Assembly (NCBI GenBank): GCA_933228765.1
Contig: OW121757.1
Coordinates: 3,544,001-3,608,000, forward strand
Source: Miltochrista miniata
Lineage: Eukaryota; Arthropoda; Insecta; Lepidoptera; Erebidae
Length of the DNA stretch: 64,000 nucleotides
Direction of reading: 5' to 3'
Shown piece by piece: positions 21,801-33,800 of this stretch. How positions within the stretch are numbered: the first letter of the stretch is position 1; the number at the start of each line of letters is the position of its first letter. The notes below the pieces were generated by a model. That model saw nothing but the letters and a program-made list of their open reading frames with translations. It was not told the origin of the DNA and did not search any database. The translations under genes and the position numbers were made by a program.

Positions 21801-24800
21801 CTTCCATGTGGTTGGTGAGAGTCACTCAGCACTTCCATGTGGTTGGTGAGAGTCACTCAGCACTTTCATGTGGTTGGTGAGAGTCACCCAGCACTTTCAT
21901 GTGGTTGGTGAGAGTCACTCAGCACTTTCATGTGGTTGGTGAGAGTCACCCAGCACTTCCATGTGGTTGGTGAGAGTCACTCAGCACTTCCATGTGGTTG
22001 GTGAGAGTCACTCAGCACTTCCATGTGGTTGGTGAGAGTCACTCAGCACTTCCATGTGGTTGGTGAGAGTCACTCAGCACTTCCATGTGGTTGGTGAGAG
22101 TCACTCAGCACTTCCATGTGGTTGGTGAGACTCACTCAGCACTTTCATGTGGTTGGTGAGAGTCACTCAGCACTTCCATGTGGTTGGTGAGAGTCACTCA
22201 GCACTTCCATGTGGTTGGTGAGAGTCACCCAGCACTTCCATGTGGTTGGTGAGAGTCACTCAGCACTCCCATGTGGTTGGTGAGAGTCACTCAGCACTTC
22301 CATGTGGTCGGTGAGAGTCACTCAGCACTTCCATGTGGTTGGTGAGAGTCACTCAGCACTTCCATGTGGTTGGTGAGAGTCACTCAGCACTTCCATGTGG
22401 TTGGTGAGAGTCACTCAGCACTTCCATGTGGTTGGTGAGAGTCACTCAGCACTTTCATGTGGTTGGTGAGAGTCACCCAGCACTTTCATGTGGTTGGTGA
22501 GAGTCACTCAGCACTTTCATGTGGTTGGTGAGAGTCACTCAGCACTTCCATGTGGTTGGTGAGAGTCACTCAGCACTTCCATGTGGTTGGTGAGAGTCAC
22601 TCAGCACCTCCATGTGGTTGGTGAGAGTCACTCAGCACTTCCATGTGGTTGGTGAGAGTCACTCAGCACTTCCATGTGGTTGGTGAGAGTCACTCAGCAC
22701 TTCCATGTGGTTGGTGAGAGTCACTCAGCACTTTCATGTGGTTGGTAAGAGTCACTCAGCACTTCCATGTGGTTGGTGAGAGTCACTCAGCACTTTCATG
22801 TGGTTGGTGAAAGTCAGCCAGCACTTCCATGTGGTTGGTGAGAGTATAAACGTAGAGAAGGAAAACTCGAAATGAAATCCGGTTGTCAGTTCAATGGCAA
22901 TCGTTAAGCCCAGTTAAAGGCCTTATGGACGGCTTGAAAAATATCAACTGCGGTTCGTGGCGACCTGCGCCTGTCCGTTTCAACACGGCAATAGGCTCAC
23001 CATCTATTACGTGGGACATAAAACTATAAGGTGAAACGTGGGCATATACTATGCCTCTGCCTACCGCTTCGGGGGTAACGGCGTGATTATATGTATGTAT
23101 GTATTCTTTTCTTGCAGGTGGGAGGCGGGGTCCCCCGGTCCCCCCGCACGCCTACCGTGAGTCGCTGCATGGCGCACGATATAGCGCACCGCTTCACCAA
23201 GAAGTTCAACATGATAGCCACCTGTGACTTCTGCGACAAACAGATGTTGTTCGGGTCGGCGCTCAAGTGTAAGGAGTGCAAGTTTAAGTGTCACAGGTAT
23301 GCAAAATATTTGTAGTATTATATTAACTGGTATAAGTATAGTCCAATCCTGCCCGATCCGACAATAACGTAAACATGTCATGTTTTGACAATCGTTGTCT
23401 AAGACAGATGAGTAGAAAAATATAGTATGACAAATCATTTAAATTTTGACTATCCTGAGTAGGTATTTTAAATGAAAATAAACTGTCATAAAGAAGTTAT
23501 TTGGTGTCGAAATGATTGTAAGAACACTGTATGACTCCTGGATACTGGAATATAATCAGGGTGAATACTCAATTGCCAGTAAGTATGGATATATAGGATC
23601 AAATGTGTTTGTTTACATTTTTGCGCAAAGCTATTGAAATACAGTATATACACATATGTATGGCAGTGAAAGTTGGGTGTTGCAGGAGACGCATGAAAGT
23701 AAAATTAATGCAGTGGAAATGAGAAGCTTGAGAAGTCTGGAGTGACATTGATGGATAAAGAAAGAAATTGTGTGATTAGGGAACATTGCGGCTTGACAGA
23801 AGATGTAGTGACTAAGATAGAGAAAGGGATGCTCAGATGGTTCGGACATGTGGAGAGAATGGATGAAAACAGACTGACAAAAGAGATTTATAAGGCGAGA
23901 GTGAATGGACAATCTGGTAGGAGTCGACCTCGCACTTATGTCGACCAAATTGGACACCTTTTTGAAAAAGGCCAGGTCAAGAGTACCCTTAATCGGAGAG
24001 CATGTATGAAAACACTCATGAAAGTAGAAGAAGCGAAAGTGATATGTTAGGATTGTAGCAAGTGGAAAGCCATAGTCTCTGCCTATCCCGTCGGGAAACA
24101 GGCGTGATGTTATGTATGTATGTAAGTATACATACCGCTTATCATATTTCTGAATGGCCCCATTTTCTGTCTTCTTGAATTCCGTGCACGGTATTTTTTT
24201 AATACCACTAAGGCGACAGACAAGCTTACGGCCCCACCTAATGGACTATGGTCACCATAGCCTAATTAGGACGCTTGCAACACTGAAGGTGCTACACTCG
24301 CGCTGCCGACCCTCTAAGAAAGTTCTAAAACCCCTTTTCAAGAACCCCTGGAAGAGATTTCTTATAGAAATAAGCAGTGCCATTGTACTCTTTTTTCCTA
24401 ACTAATTCTCTATCCATACTAATATTATAAAGCTGAAGAGTTTGTTTGTTTGAACGCTAGGATCTCAGGAACTACTGGTTCGATTTCAAAACTTCTTTTA
24501 CAGTTTGATAGTCCATTTATTGAGGATGGCTATAGGCTATATAACATCACGCTAAGACGAATAGGAGCGGAGCAGCAGTGAAGAATGTTTCGAAAACGGG
24601 GAATTATTTTTACGGTCTGAGAGCTTCCGAGGCGTACGCTGCCTAAATGGTTAAAGTTACGTAAAAATTGTGTATTACAAAATTGTTTCTCTTAAAAAGT
24701 TCTATAAAAAAGTCCGCGACAGCATATGTCTATCTTTTAAGGTTCGCTCACAATAACCGAATTTGTCTTTCTTTTAAGGTTAGCTCACAATATTATCAAA

Positions 24801-27800
24801 CTGAAGAGTTTGTTTGTGCTAGGATCTCAGAAACCACTGGTTGCATTACAATAATAATTTTACAGTTTTTAGTCCATTTATTGAGGATGGCTAATGACTA
24901 TATAACATCACGCTAAGACAAATAGGAGCGGAGCAGCCATGAATAATGTTTTAAGAACGGGGAAAATTTATTTCTTTTGAGAGCTTTCATTGCGTACGTT
25001 GCGTAAATTGTTAAGGTTATGTAAAAATGGTGTACTACAAAATGTTTTATCTTAAAAAGTTACAAAAAAAAGTCCTGAACAGCATATGCCTATCTTTTAA
25101 GGTTCACTTACAATAACGTTAATATTTTTTTAAATATGAGCGACGCAACTCGACGCGTCGGGAGTAAACGCTTTCTGCAGCAGTAGCCAGTCAACTGAAA
25201 GATAATAGCGGCCAAGTGCGAGTCGGATTCGCACACGATGAGTTCCATACCAAAAAACGGACAAAAATAAATGCGACGGGAAACATTATATCACTTCAAC
25301 AAAGTTTGCGGTTCAACTCTAATGGTAATGAATATAAGCGACGCGACGGGAAAAATTATATCACTTTTAATATTAAAACCTATCACACCTTTTTAATAAA
25401 TATACCTACCTAAGACACGCGACGAGAGTAAATGCGACGGGATTATATTACCTACTTAAAATATTAATACTATACCACTCTCTCACTCTCATGTGACGCA
25501 AACGAAGTTGCTCGGGTCAGCTAGTTTATAATATTCTAGGGAACGTCACGCGGTTTCACCCGTGTAGTTCCCGTTCCCGTGGGAATACGGGAATAAAATA
25601 TACCCTATGTTCACCGCAAAGAGTGTAGCTTCCCAACAGTGAAAGAATTTTTCAAATCTGTCCAGTAGTTCCGGAGCCTATTCGTTACAAACAAACAAAT
25701 CTTTCCTCTTTATAATATTAGTATAGATTTTGTGTGTACATAAATTGTTAAATAAATAGAATAAATAAATAAAAAAACCCCATACTGTAGGTGTTTGGGA
25801 TAACTGAGGCAGGGAAATCATTTCACAATCTAAGCGTGCGCGGGCAAAAACCCTTATCTCCCAAATTGTTTGACGGACATTAGACAATTATTATAGTTAC
25901 ATCGAAAAAGCTACCCAAATTAAAGTATAAAATTGTATTAAAATTGACTGTGATACAGGCGCTGGAGGTCGTGGGTTCGATTCCCACCGGAGACAAATAT
26001 TTGTGTGACCCAGTTTGTCTCAAGAGTCTGAGTTTTTCTATGTATAATGTGTATGTATTTAAAAAGTATGTAAGTATTAATATCATCATTCAAGTCTAAG
26101 GAAGTCACAATCGGAGACAGGCCAGCCTTCAGTGAATGGGCCACTGAGGATATACATAAAAGTAGACAAAAACTGTATGAACTATACTCAGAAAGACAGC
26201 TTAATAGAACAGATGAATTTCTAAATTATGTTAAAACTTATTCAAAAAAGTTTAAAGCAGACTGCTTAGCGGCCAAAAGAAAGTATATAAGTAATAAAAT
26301 TATCAATAGTGTAGACAAAGTTAAATCTACTTGGAAAATAATTAACGCAGAAAGAGGCCAAGCAAAATCAAATGATAATAATTTTAAACTTAAAGTAAAT
26401 GGTAACATCATTACAACAGATGCCGAAGTCGCTAACGAATTTGAACATTTTTTCTCTCGAATACCAGTAGATTTGACCAGAGGCCTAGGTTCTTCTACCC
26501 CAATAACAGAATCCTTGTTAAAAGCAAATGTTCCTTGCTGTAATGAAATATTCAAATTCAGTAAAATTAGTATACACACTATCATAAAAAATTTTAAATC
26601 TTTAAATATTAAGAAAACGGCTGACGTCTGGGGAATTTCTGTACATTTAGTTAATTCGTTAATTGAAATGGTTGCCCCTGAATTATCAATAATATTTAAT
26701 AATTGGGTTGATAGTGGTGTGTTTCCTGACTTAATGAAGTTTAGTAAAATAACTCCTCTGTTTAAATCGGGTAGCACCTCGGATCCGTCCAATTTTCGTC
26801 CTATTTCTGTACTACCCACGTTTAGTAAAATCTTTGAAAAGGTGTCGGAAAAAGAAAAAAAAGAGAAAAAATGGTTGATTTGTGGGTTCTTTTATTGGGT
26901 TCATATCAGTTCCGATAAATTCATATAATGCTGTGCTGTTTACGTCCAGAGATGTTCTTGCTTGCTTTATCTGTAAGAAATAAAAATAAACGTTATTCTC
27001 ATGAAGAGAATTGCTTGCATTCCTATACATATCATAAAAGTACAATAGTATTGGATATCCAAAACCTAGATGCTGTAAATCTCATGTTCACAGCCATAGA
27101 CATATAACACGTTATATAACACACAGGTAGGCCGCCGGGTGATACGATAACTACATTGACTCCCAACTATAGGATCATCAAACATCAGTGGCCCACACAG
27201 AGCATCACAGCTCTAGTAACATCAAATATCATTGACTCATTATATCAAGTATCATTGACTCCAGTTCTAGGACCATCAAATGTAGGTATACAGGGTCGGC
27301 TCACTTACTCATGCGTGACACTCATGACAACACAATAGTTTTATCTATTACACGGGTGAGAAATAACATGTAAAAGGAATACAAGCCTTCGTCGTAGATG
27401 TGCTATCAGATGCTATATCTTCGCACACGCGGTACAGGATAAACTTGACCGTACACATAAACCTTGCGTCTTGCGTTGTTCGACTTTAACTAAATGACGT
27501 GCAAAGAAAATTATCCATTTGACATTAGAAACGGAATCATATTCAAATTTAGATAAAAAACAAATAGACCGACGCGATAATTACCATGGAGGTAGCAATC
27601 TCCATGGAGTATAACTTCAGATCTTCGCGACATTCCCCACAAAGGAAAAAGAGAATGAAAAGCTAGAATTTAGTATTCGCAAGATTGGCAAATCGTCGCG
27701 ACAAAAGGTAATGCTTAATCAAATGCAAAATCATTTTAATACAAATAAACTATTCCATACTAAACAATTCGGTTTCACGCGCGGTCGGTCTACCACGGAT

Positions 27801-30800
27801 GCTGGAATTAAATTATTAGAGTGTATATATGAGTCCTGGGAGGAGTCGTATGATGCTTATGGTGTATTCTGCGACTTATCTAAGGCCTTTGACTGCGTCC
27901 AGCATCAGACTTTAATTCAAAAACTTGATCATTATGGGATCCAGGGGACGGCCTTGGATTTAATTAGTTCTTACCTAAGAGATAGAGTACAGAGAGTAGT
28001 TACAAATGGTAAACAGTCACATGGGTCTGCTGTAACAATGGGGGTGCCTCAGGGTTCAATTCTGGGACCTTTTCTATTTTTAGTGTACATAAATGATCCC
28101 CCTCACCTTATAAGAGACGATCACGAGGTAGTTTTGTTTGCTGATGACACATCTTTAATATTTAAAGTTGAACGTGGACAACGCAATCTTGACGAAGTAA
28201 ACAATGCCCTCTCTAGGGTAGTCCACTGGTTTAACGCAAATAATTTATTGTTAAATGAAACTAAAACAAAATGTATTAGATTCACCTTGCCAAATGTTAG
28301 GCTCGTTAACACCAGTATTAGGATTAGGGATGATCAAGTAGAATTGGTCGATGAAACTGTCTTTCTGGGCATAAAGTTAGACTCCAACTTGCAGTGGGGG
28401 CCTCATATCGAGAAAGTCTCGGGCAGACTGAGCTCTGCAGCCAATGCCGTTAAAAAGATCCGACAACTGACAGACATTAGAACAGCGCGTCTTGTCTACT
28501 TTAGCTATTTCCACAGTGTCATGACCTATGGCATACTATTATCGGGTAACGCTGCCGACATCGAATGTATCTTTGTGTTGCAGAAAAGGGCTGTCCGGGC
28601 TATCTATGGTATGGGGTTTCGGGAGTCATTAAGAGAAAAGTTTAAGGATATCAACATCCTTACTGTGTATTCACAGTACATATATGAAAACTTATTATAT
28701 ACTCATAAAAATAATAGTAAATTTATTAAAAATAGTGATATCCATAACCTAAACTTAAGAAATAAGAATAAATTGGCTGTACCTAGATTTAGGCTTAATA
28801 AAATAAGCAATTCTTTTGCGGGCAATTGTATTCGAATGTACAATACATTGCCGACAGCCGTAACAGGTTTGTCCGTTAATAAATTTAAAAAACTAATAAA
28901 ACTTAAATTGTGCCAGAAAGCTTATTATAGCATTAAAGACTTTATAACACATTTGCTCGTAAAGAGTCTCTTATTTGACCCATTTCACTAACGTAATGTA
29001 TCTCATTACGGCCTAGTCCGGTAATGTAAAGTAAAACGGACGATTGCGTCTAAAACGAACGGTACTTTTTTTAAATCTTAGCAAAGAGTTTTTATGTCAG
29101 AAAAGTGGTGAACATTTTATGAATAAAATTAACTTTGGGAGATAAAATATAATAAAATAAACATGTAATTGTTTAATTTAATTAATTTTGACAATAAATT
29201 ACAACCATTTATGTGAAACCAATACAAACAATATTAATTTACTTTATTAATAATACTGGCTGTTTTTGTGCCTTTGCCTCTAAAGAAATAAGAAAAAAAG
29301 AAAGCGTTGTGAACAAGTAAAATTCCGCGCGCTTTATTCTGGCTATTTTTTGCTACGTTTTTTTGTTAGTTTATGAATGTCCCCGTTTTATTTATTTCCT
29401 TGTTTCCTCGCAAATATGTTATAAAACGTCGTATGACACACGTTCGCTTTGATAATTACAGCCTCTGCTTTCTTGTAGCCCTCGCCTGCGGCTCGGGCTA
29501 GCAATAACGCCTCGGCTGTAATTATCAACTTACCGAACTTGTATCATAATGTACTATTCTAGAAGACAAGGCTGCCTGGCAGTGACACGAATTGCTCCTT
29601 TCTACATTAAAAAAAAAACTGTATTAGATTCTAAGATGAATTAATAGGGACCGGACTGAGTTTCTTGGGGTGTTCTTCTCAGTCTGTAGCATTTCCGAAC
29701 CCCCGGTAGAGTCACAAAAATTTTGACAAACCTAAATAATTTTTTAAAAATTTCAAAGGGAGTAAATTTTATTTTATTTTATTTTATTTTATCCGTGGTC
29801 TGATACCCATAACACAAGCAGGTTATTCCTAGCTTACTTTGGGATCAGATAGCGTTGTGTGAAATGTCCGTGAATATTTATTTATATTCATTTATGTTTC
29901 AGAGACTGCGAGAGTAAAGTACCACCGTCGTGCGGCCTACCCCCGGAGTTTGTGGACGCCTTCAAAGAGAAGATACAGAAAGATGGTAAGACACGCTTTT
30001 TTACCTATATGAAAATGTCAACTTCGTGTGAAGTTGAAGCGACAAGAATTAAACAGCCTTAAAAAATATTTTACCAATATATTATTCACGGTTGCCAGTA
30101 AAATGGCAGTCGTTAAGCTAAGTTGAAGGCTTTATTTCAACAGCAGGCAGTCACAAACTGCGCCTGTCCATTTAAACACGGCAAAACGGCTCACCACCTA
30201 TTACGTGGGACAAATTATACAAAAAGGTGAAATGTGGTCATATAATATGCCTCTGCCTACCCCTTCGGGGATAAAGGCGTGAACATATGTATGTATGTAG
30301 ATTATTCACCATTACTGCCCTTTTTAGGTTAAGAACAGGACCCTATTCTTGAGATTCGCCATAAGAAACCGTGATAGCTGGAAACTGCAGACATTTTAAC
30401 ATGATGTAGTATATCTGTTACCACTATAACAACACAATACTGAAATCAGAAATATTATAATATTTAAGGGGCGCTCCCATATAACGCGTGACCGGTACGC
30501 GACCCTCCGCAGTCGGACTCGCACTCGGCCGGCTTTTTTTTTTTCACAATTTATAGACTACTAGCTACAGGGTTCCGATTTTTTTTTTGTTGTCGTGGGG
30601 AACGCCTTTACGCGCCTTCATCCCAGCTGCGGGGGCAGCTGGGATGGTGTGTGGGACTCCCGGCCCGGTCCGGAATGGACCGTCCTACCCACTAAACCCC
30701 TCGGTGTTCCTCCTCACCCTTAAGCCGGGCCGAGGGATATCAAATTAGAGATTATTCACGTCGACCCGGCTAGGGGCGCCCCGTTTATTCAGGGCTCTCC

Positions 30801-33800
30801 TCGGGGGAGCCAGATGGGCGGCTCCCCAAAGCTCCCTAAGGAGCTGAAGACCACGCCTGCACCGCTCTCGAGCGCCCCTCTGTAATAGAGGAGACAGAGA
30901 GCGGCTGGCGCAGGCGTGCGCTAATGGGCACCCCCGGAACACGGGAAAGGTGCCCACCGCCATGTGACCGTTGGTGGGCGGGGTCCCCCGACCTTACGCC
31001 CACGGTCAAGAAACAATCGGGGGGGCGCAGTGACTCCTTTCCGCAGAGCGGGAGCATTATCGGATACTCCCGCTCCCCCGCACAGTGCACCTCCCGCTTT
31101 GCCGCCATCACCTCGCCAGTTGGCCAGTTGGCGAGGTGATAGCGGCCCAGCACTGTTGCCGCCGGTCGCGCCGTTATTCGCGGCCGGCAGCCCGAACTGC
31201 ATGGCAGGGCGGGAGCATTTACCCAAACTCCCGCCCCCCACGCAGTGCCTCTCCCACTTTGCCGCCATCGTCTCGCCAGCAAAGGTGACGAAGCGACGGC
31301 GACCCAGCACTGCTGCTGCCGGCCGTGAATAACGGCACGGCCGACAGCAACACACACCACCGAGCAACCCACAGGTGGGTTACTCCCGCCTCGGCCGGAA
31401 TTAGCCAGAGTAGCACAACTTCCCCACAGAGGAAGGGGAGTGGTTGCTACTCCGTTGCCCAGGATGCACCACGAAGAGGATCCGACTCATTGGGGTCCTT
31501 AAGATGTTAGTAGGACCCCGCATCACAGTGCCAATGAATTTATGGAAAACGACAGAATACCACAAATTCTCCGTTCGTTAGGACACTTGACAGAATGCTT
31601 GCTAAAACGTCTCGCATTTTTTTTCTATAATCCGCAAGGAATCTCATTTCAAGTGAATGTCAGTACCCTTTGAGAAATGCTGCTATAGACGACTCCTACT
31701 CCTATATTGCCCGGTTTCTACCGCGAGCTCAGCGGGCCATTAATGTAAACTGTACACAACAGTGGCACGGTGACGAGAAAACAAGTATGCAGTTGATATT
31801 GGACTAAATGGGGTCGATCAGCCCGCGGTGGGAACTGGACATTAGTTACCATAATGCCTCAAATGTCTACGACGAGCGGGGTGACGACAACTGCTGGGAA
31901 AGCGCGGCCCACGAGTACAAGAGAATCCGGCGGCGCTGCACTCGCACACAAACAAACCGCGCTTGGTGTGTTTGTGATCGTTTGTTGGAAGTTGCCTCCT
32001 CTCTTTTACTCGTGGGCCACGCTCGCTCTTGCATTGCCGCCGTCGCCCTGCTCATCGCTGACATCCAGTTTGAGATCCGTCAATGGTCTGCAAGTTGGCG
32101 ACTCTATTATGTGCTTATAATGTAACCGTAATTGTCCCTTGTTGCAGCGACGGTGGGGTACTACGGCTACGTGTCGCCGGTAGTGGGGCGCGGCGCGGGG
32201 CTGCTATCGTCCCACTCACGCCGGAAGCACCAACCGCCGCCCGGGCCGCCTCACCACGCGGTAATAACTCACTCTACGGTATATTATAGCTTTGCTAATT
32301 CGTACGCGACCCTCTCATGGCGACGTGGTAAGGCGTCAACGGTAGTGAGCAACTTGTGTGCGGGGCAGGATTACTTGACAGCATCGTCATCGCTTCAGAG
32401 AGTCGAAGAGTCGAGACCAAAGATTATGTAGATGTATGTTTATGGGATGACGCCTATTGGCGTCGACCTCATTTCAATGTGATTTTTTTTTCAGGCGTAT
32501 AAATGCGAATTATATAATATTTATGTTAATTATGTTTTTAGTTAAATAATAATAATTTAAATGATTTTACTGTTTTTGAAAATCTTTCTCAGATGCCTTA
32601 AATAGTTTAATCTGTTAATTAATCAAAGGTGATTATTGTTATCTAAGTGATGACAACTGCATTTTATAAGTTAGGTACTTTAAAATCGCACATTTTAACA
32701 TCGCCAAGTATATTAAAATCTTGCGGACCTCACGCGGTTTCACCCGCGTAGTTCGCGTATCCGAGGGAATACAGGAACAAAATATAAACTATGTTATAGT
32801 AAGTTCAACTCATCTGTGCGCGCGGCCCTATGTGTGGGTAAACCTCGTACAAACACAGTGACTTCGTGTGCGTGACAAGAGGTACAGTGAAGTACAAAAT
32901 ACAAAAACACTTGTTTAAGCAAAATAAAAAATTAAGGGGTGAAATGTATGTTAAACATATTAATATGTATCGCTGCTATAAGAATAAAATTTAGGAATTT
33001 TAGGATTCGCTGCTCTCTACAAGGTTAATTATAAATTCAGATTCCATATCAAAATGTCCATAGTATTCTTCTACTTACTTTGTATTACGCCGCATCTCTT
33101 CATCAATTTGACCTAAACGTTCGTTTATTAATTTCATTATTCCCACCACATTTTGTTTGATGTTATGCGAAGCATTTTTTTTTTTTTTCAATTTCCCCTA
33201 CATTTTCGATTGGGTTTAGTTCACGATGATACGGTGGTAGCCGAAGAACTTTTAAGCCAGATGGCTGAAGTATGTCATAAATCTTATAACAAACTAGCTG
33301 ACCCTTGCAACTTTGTTTACGTCACATAAGGTGTACAAAAGGAGAGGTATTTTTTCATCAGACTCATCAAGCAGCGTGTAAAACTGCCCTGCCCTCTGAC
33401 GAAGGAAACGCGCAAAATATCGGGATCAAAAGTATCCCAGAACCTTCTTCGGATCATAAGCTCAGATTGTATAAAGTTGCATTTAAATCAATTCAGTAGT
33501 TTTAGCTAGATACTTATTCAGAATACAGACAGACAGATATGAAAATTTTTAATTACATTTTCGGCTACAGTATCGATTAGAGAACGCCCTACAGTTAAAA
33601 TTTTCAAATTATCTTCCATGTACAGACTCTCGACCCTCAACAGTTTTTTAAAGTAAAACTTCTTTAGGCGCGACCTAGGGAGTAACTCAGATATTTTTCT
33701 GACGGAAGTAACGCCATTTGAATTTTGAATAGCGGAAACAGAGTTTCCGCTATTCAAAATTCGAATGAATGATATTAATATATCATTTGACGCCATCAAT

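Larger units (their letters stand above)
26088..29791 (+). mobile_element. LINE copy 2, 5'-truncated, with two insertions
   Basis: The same family as 985-4220; it starts at the equivalent of base 1988 and ends in the TTTTA tail. Parts: 26088-26840, foreign 26841-27708, 27709-28942, foreign 28943-29556, 29557-29791. Over long stretches it is nearly identical to copy 1 with scattered substitutions. The flanking bases ATC / ATCC suggest a short target duplication in the SINE. Confidence 0.92.

Noticed and set aside
20876..22846. Regular repeats resembling a CRISPR array
   Set aside because: Units are directly adjacent, with no unique spacers, in a eukaryotic intron.
30745..31510. Several overlapping frames of 60-178 codons on both strands
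   Set aside because: High GC with few stop codons; frames overlap on both strands and no domain is recognisable.
31808..32431. Frames around KSR exon 9 up to 105 codons
   Set aside because: Shadows of the exon and GC-rich flank; only the 32148-32260 segment fits splice sites and KSR phase.
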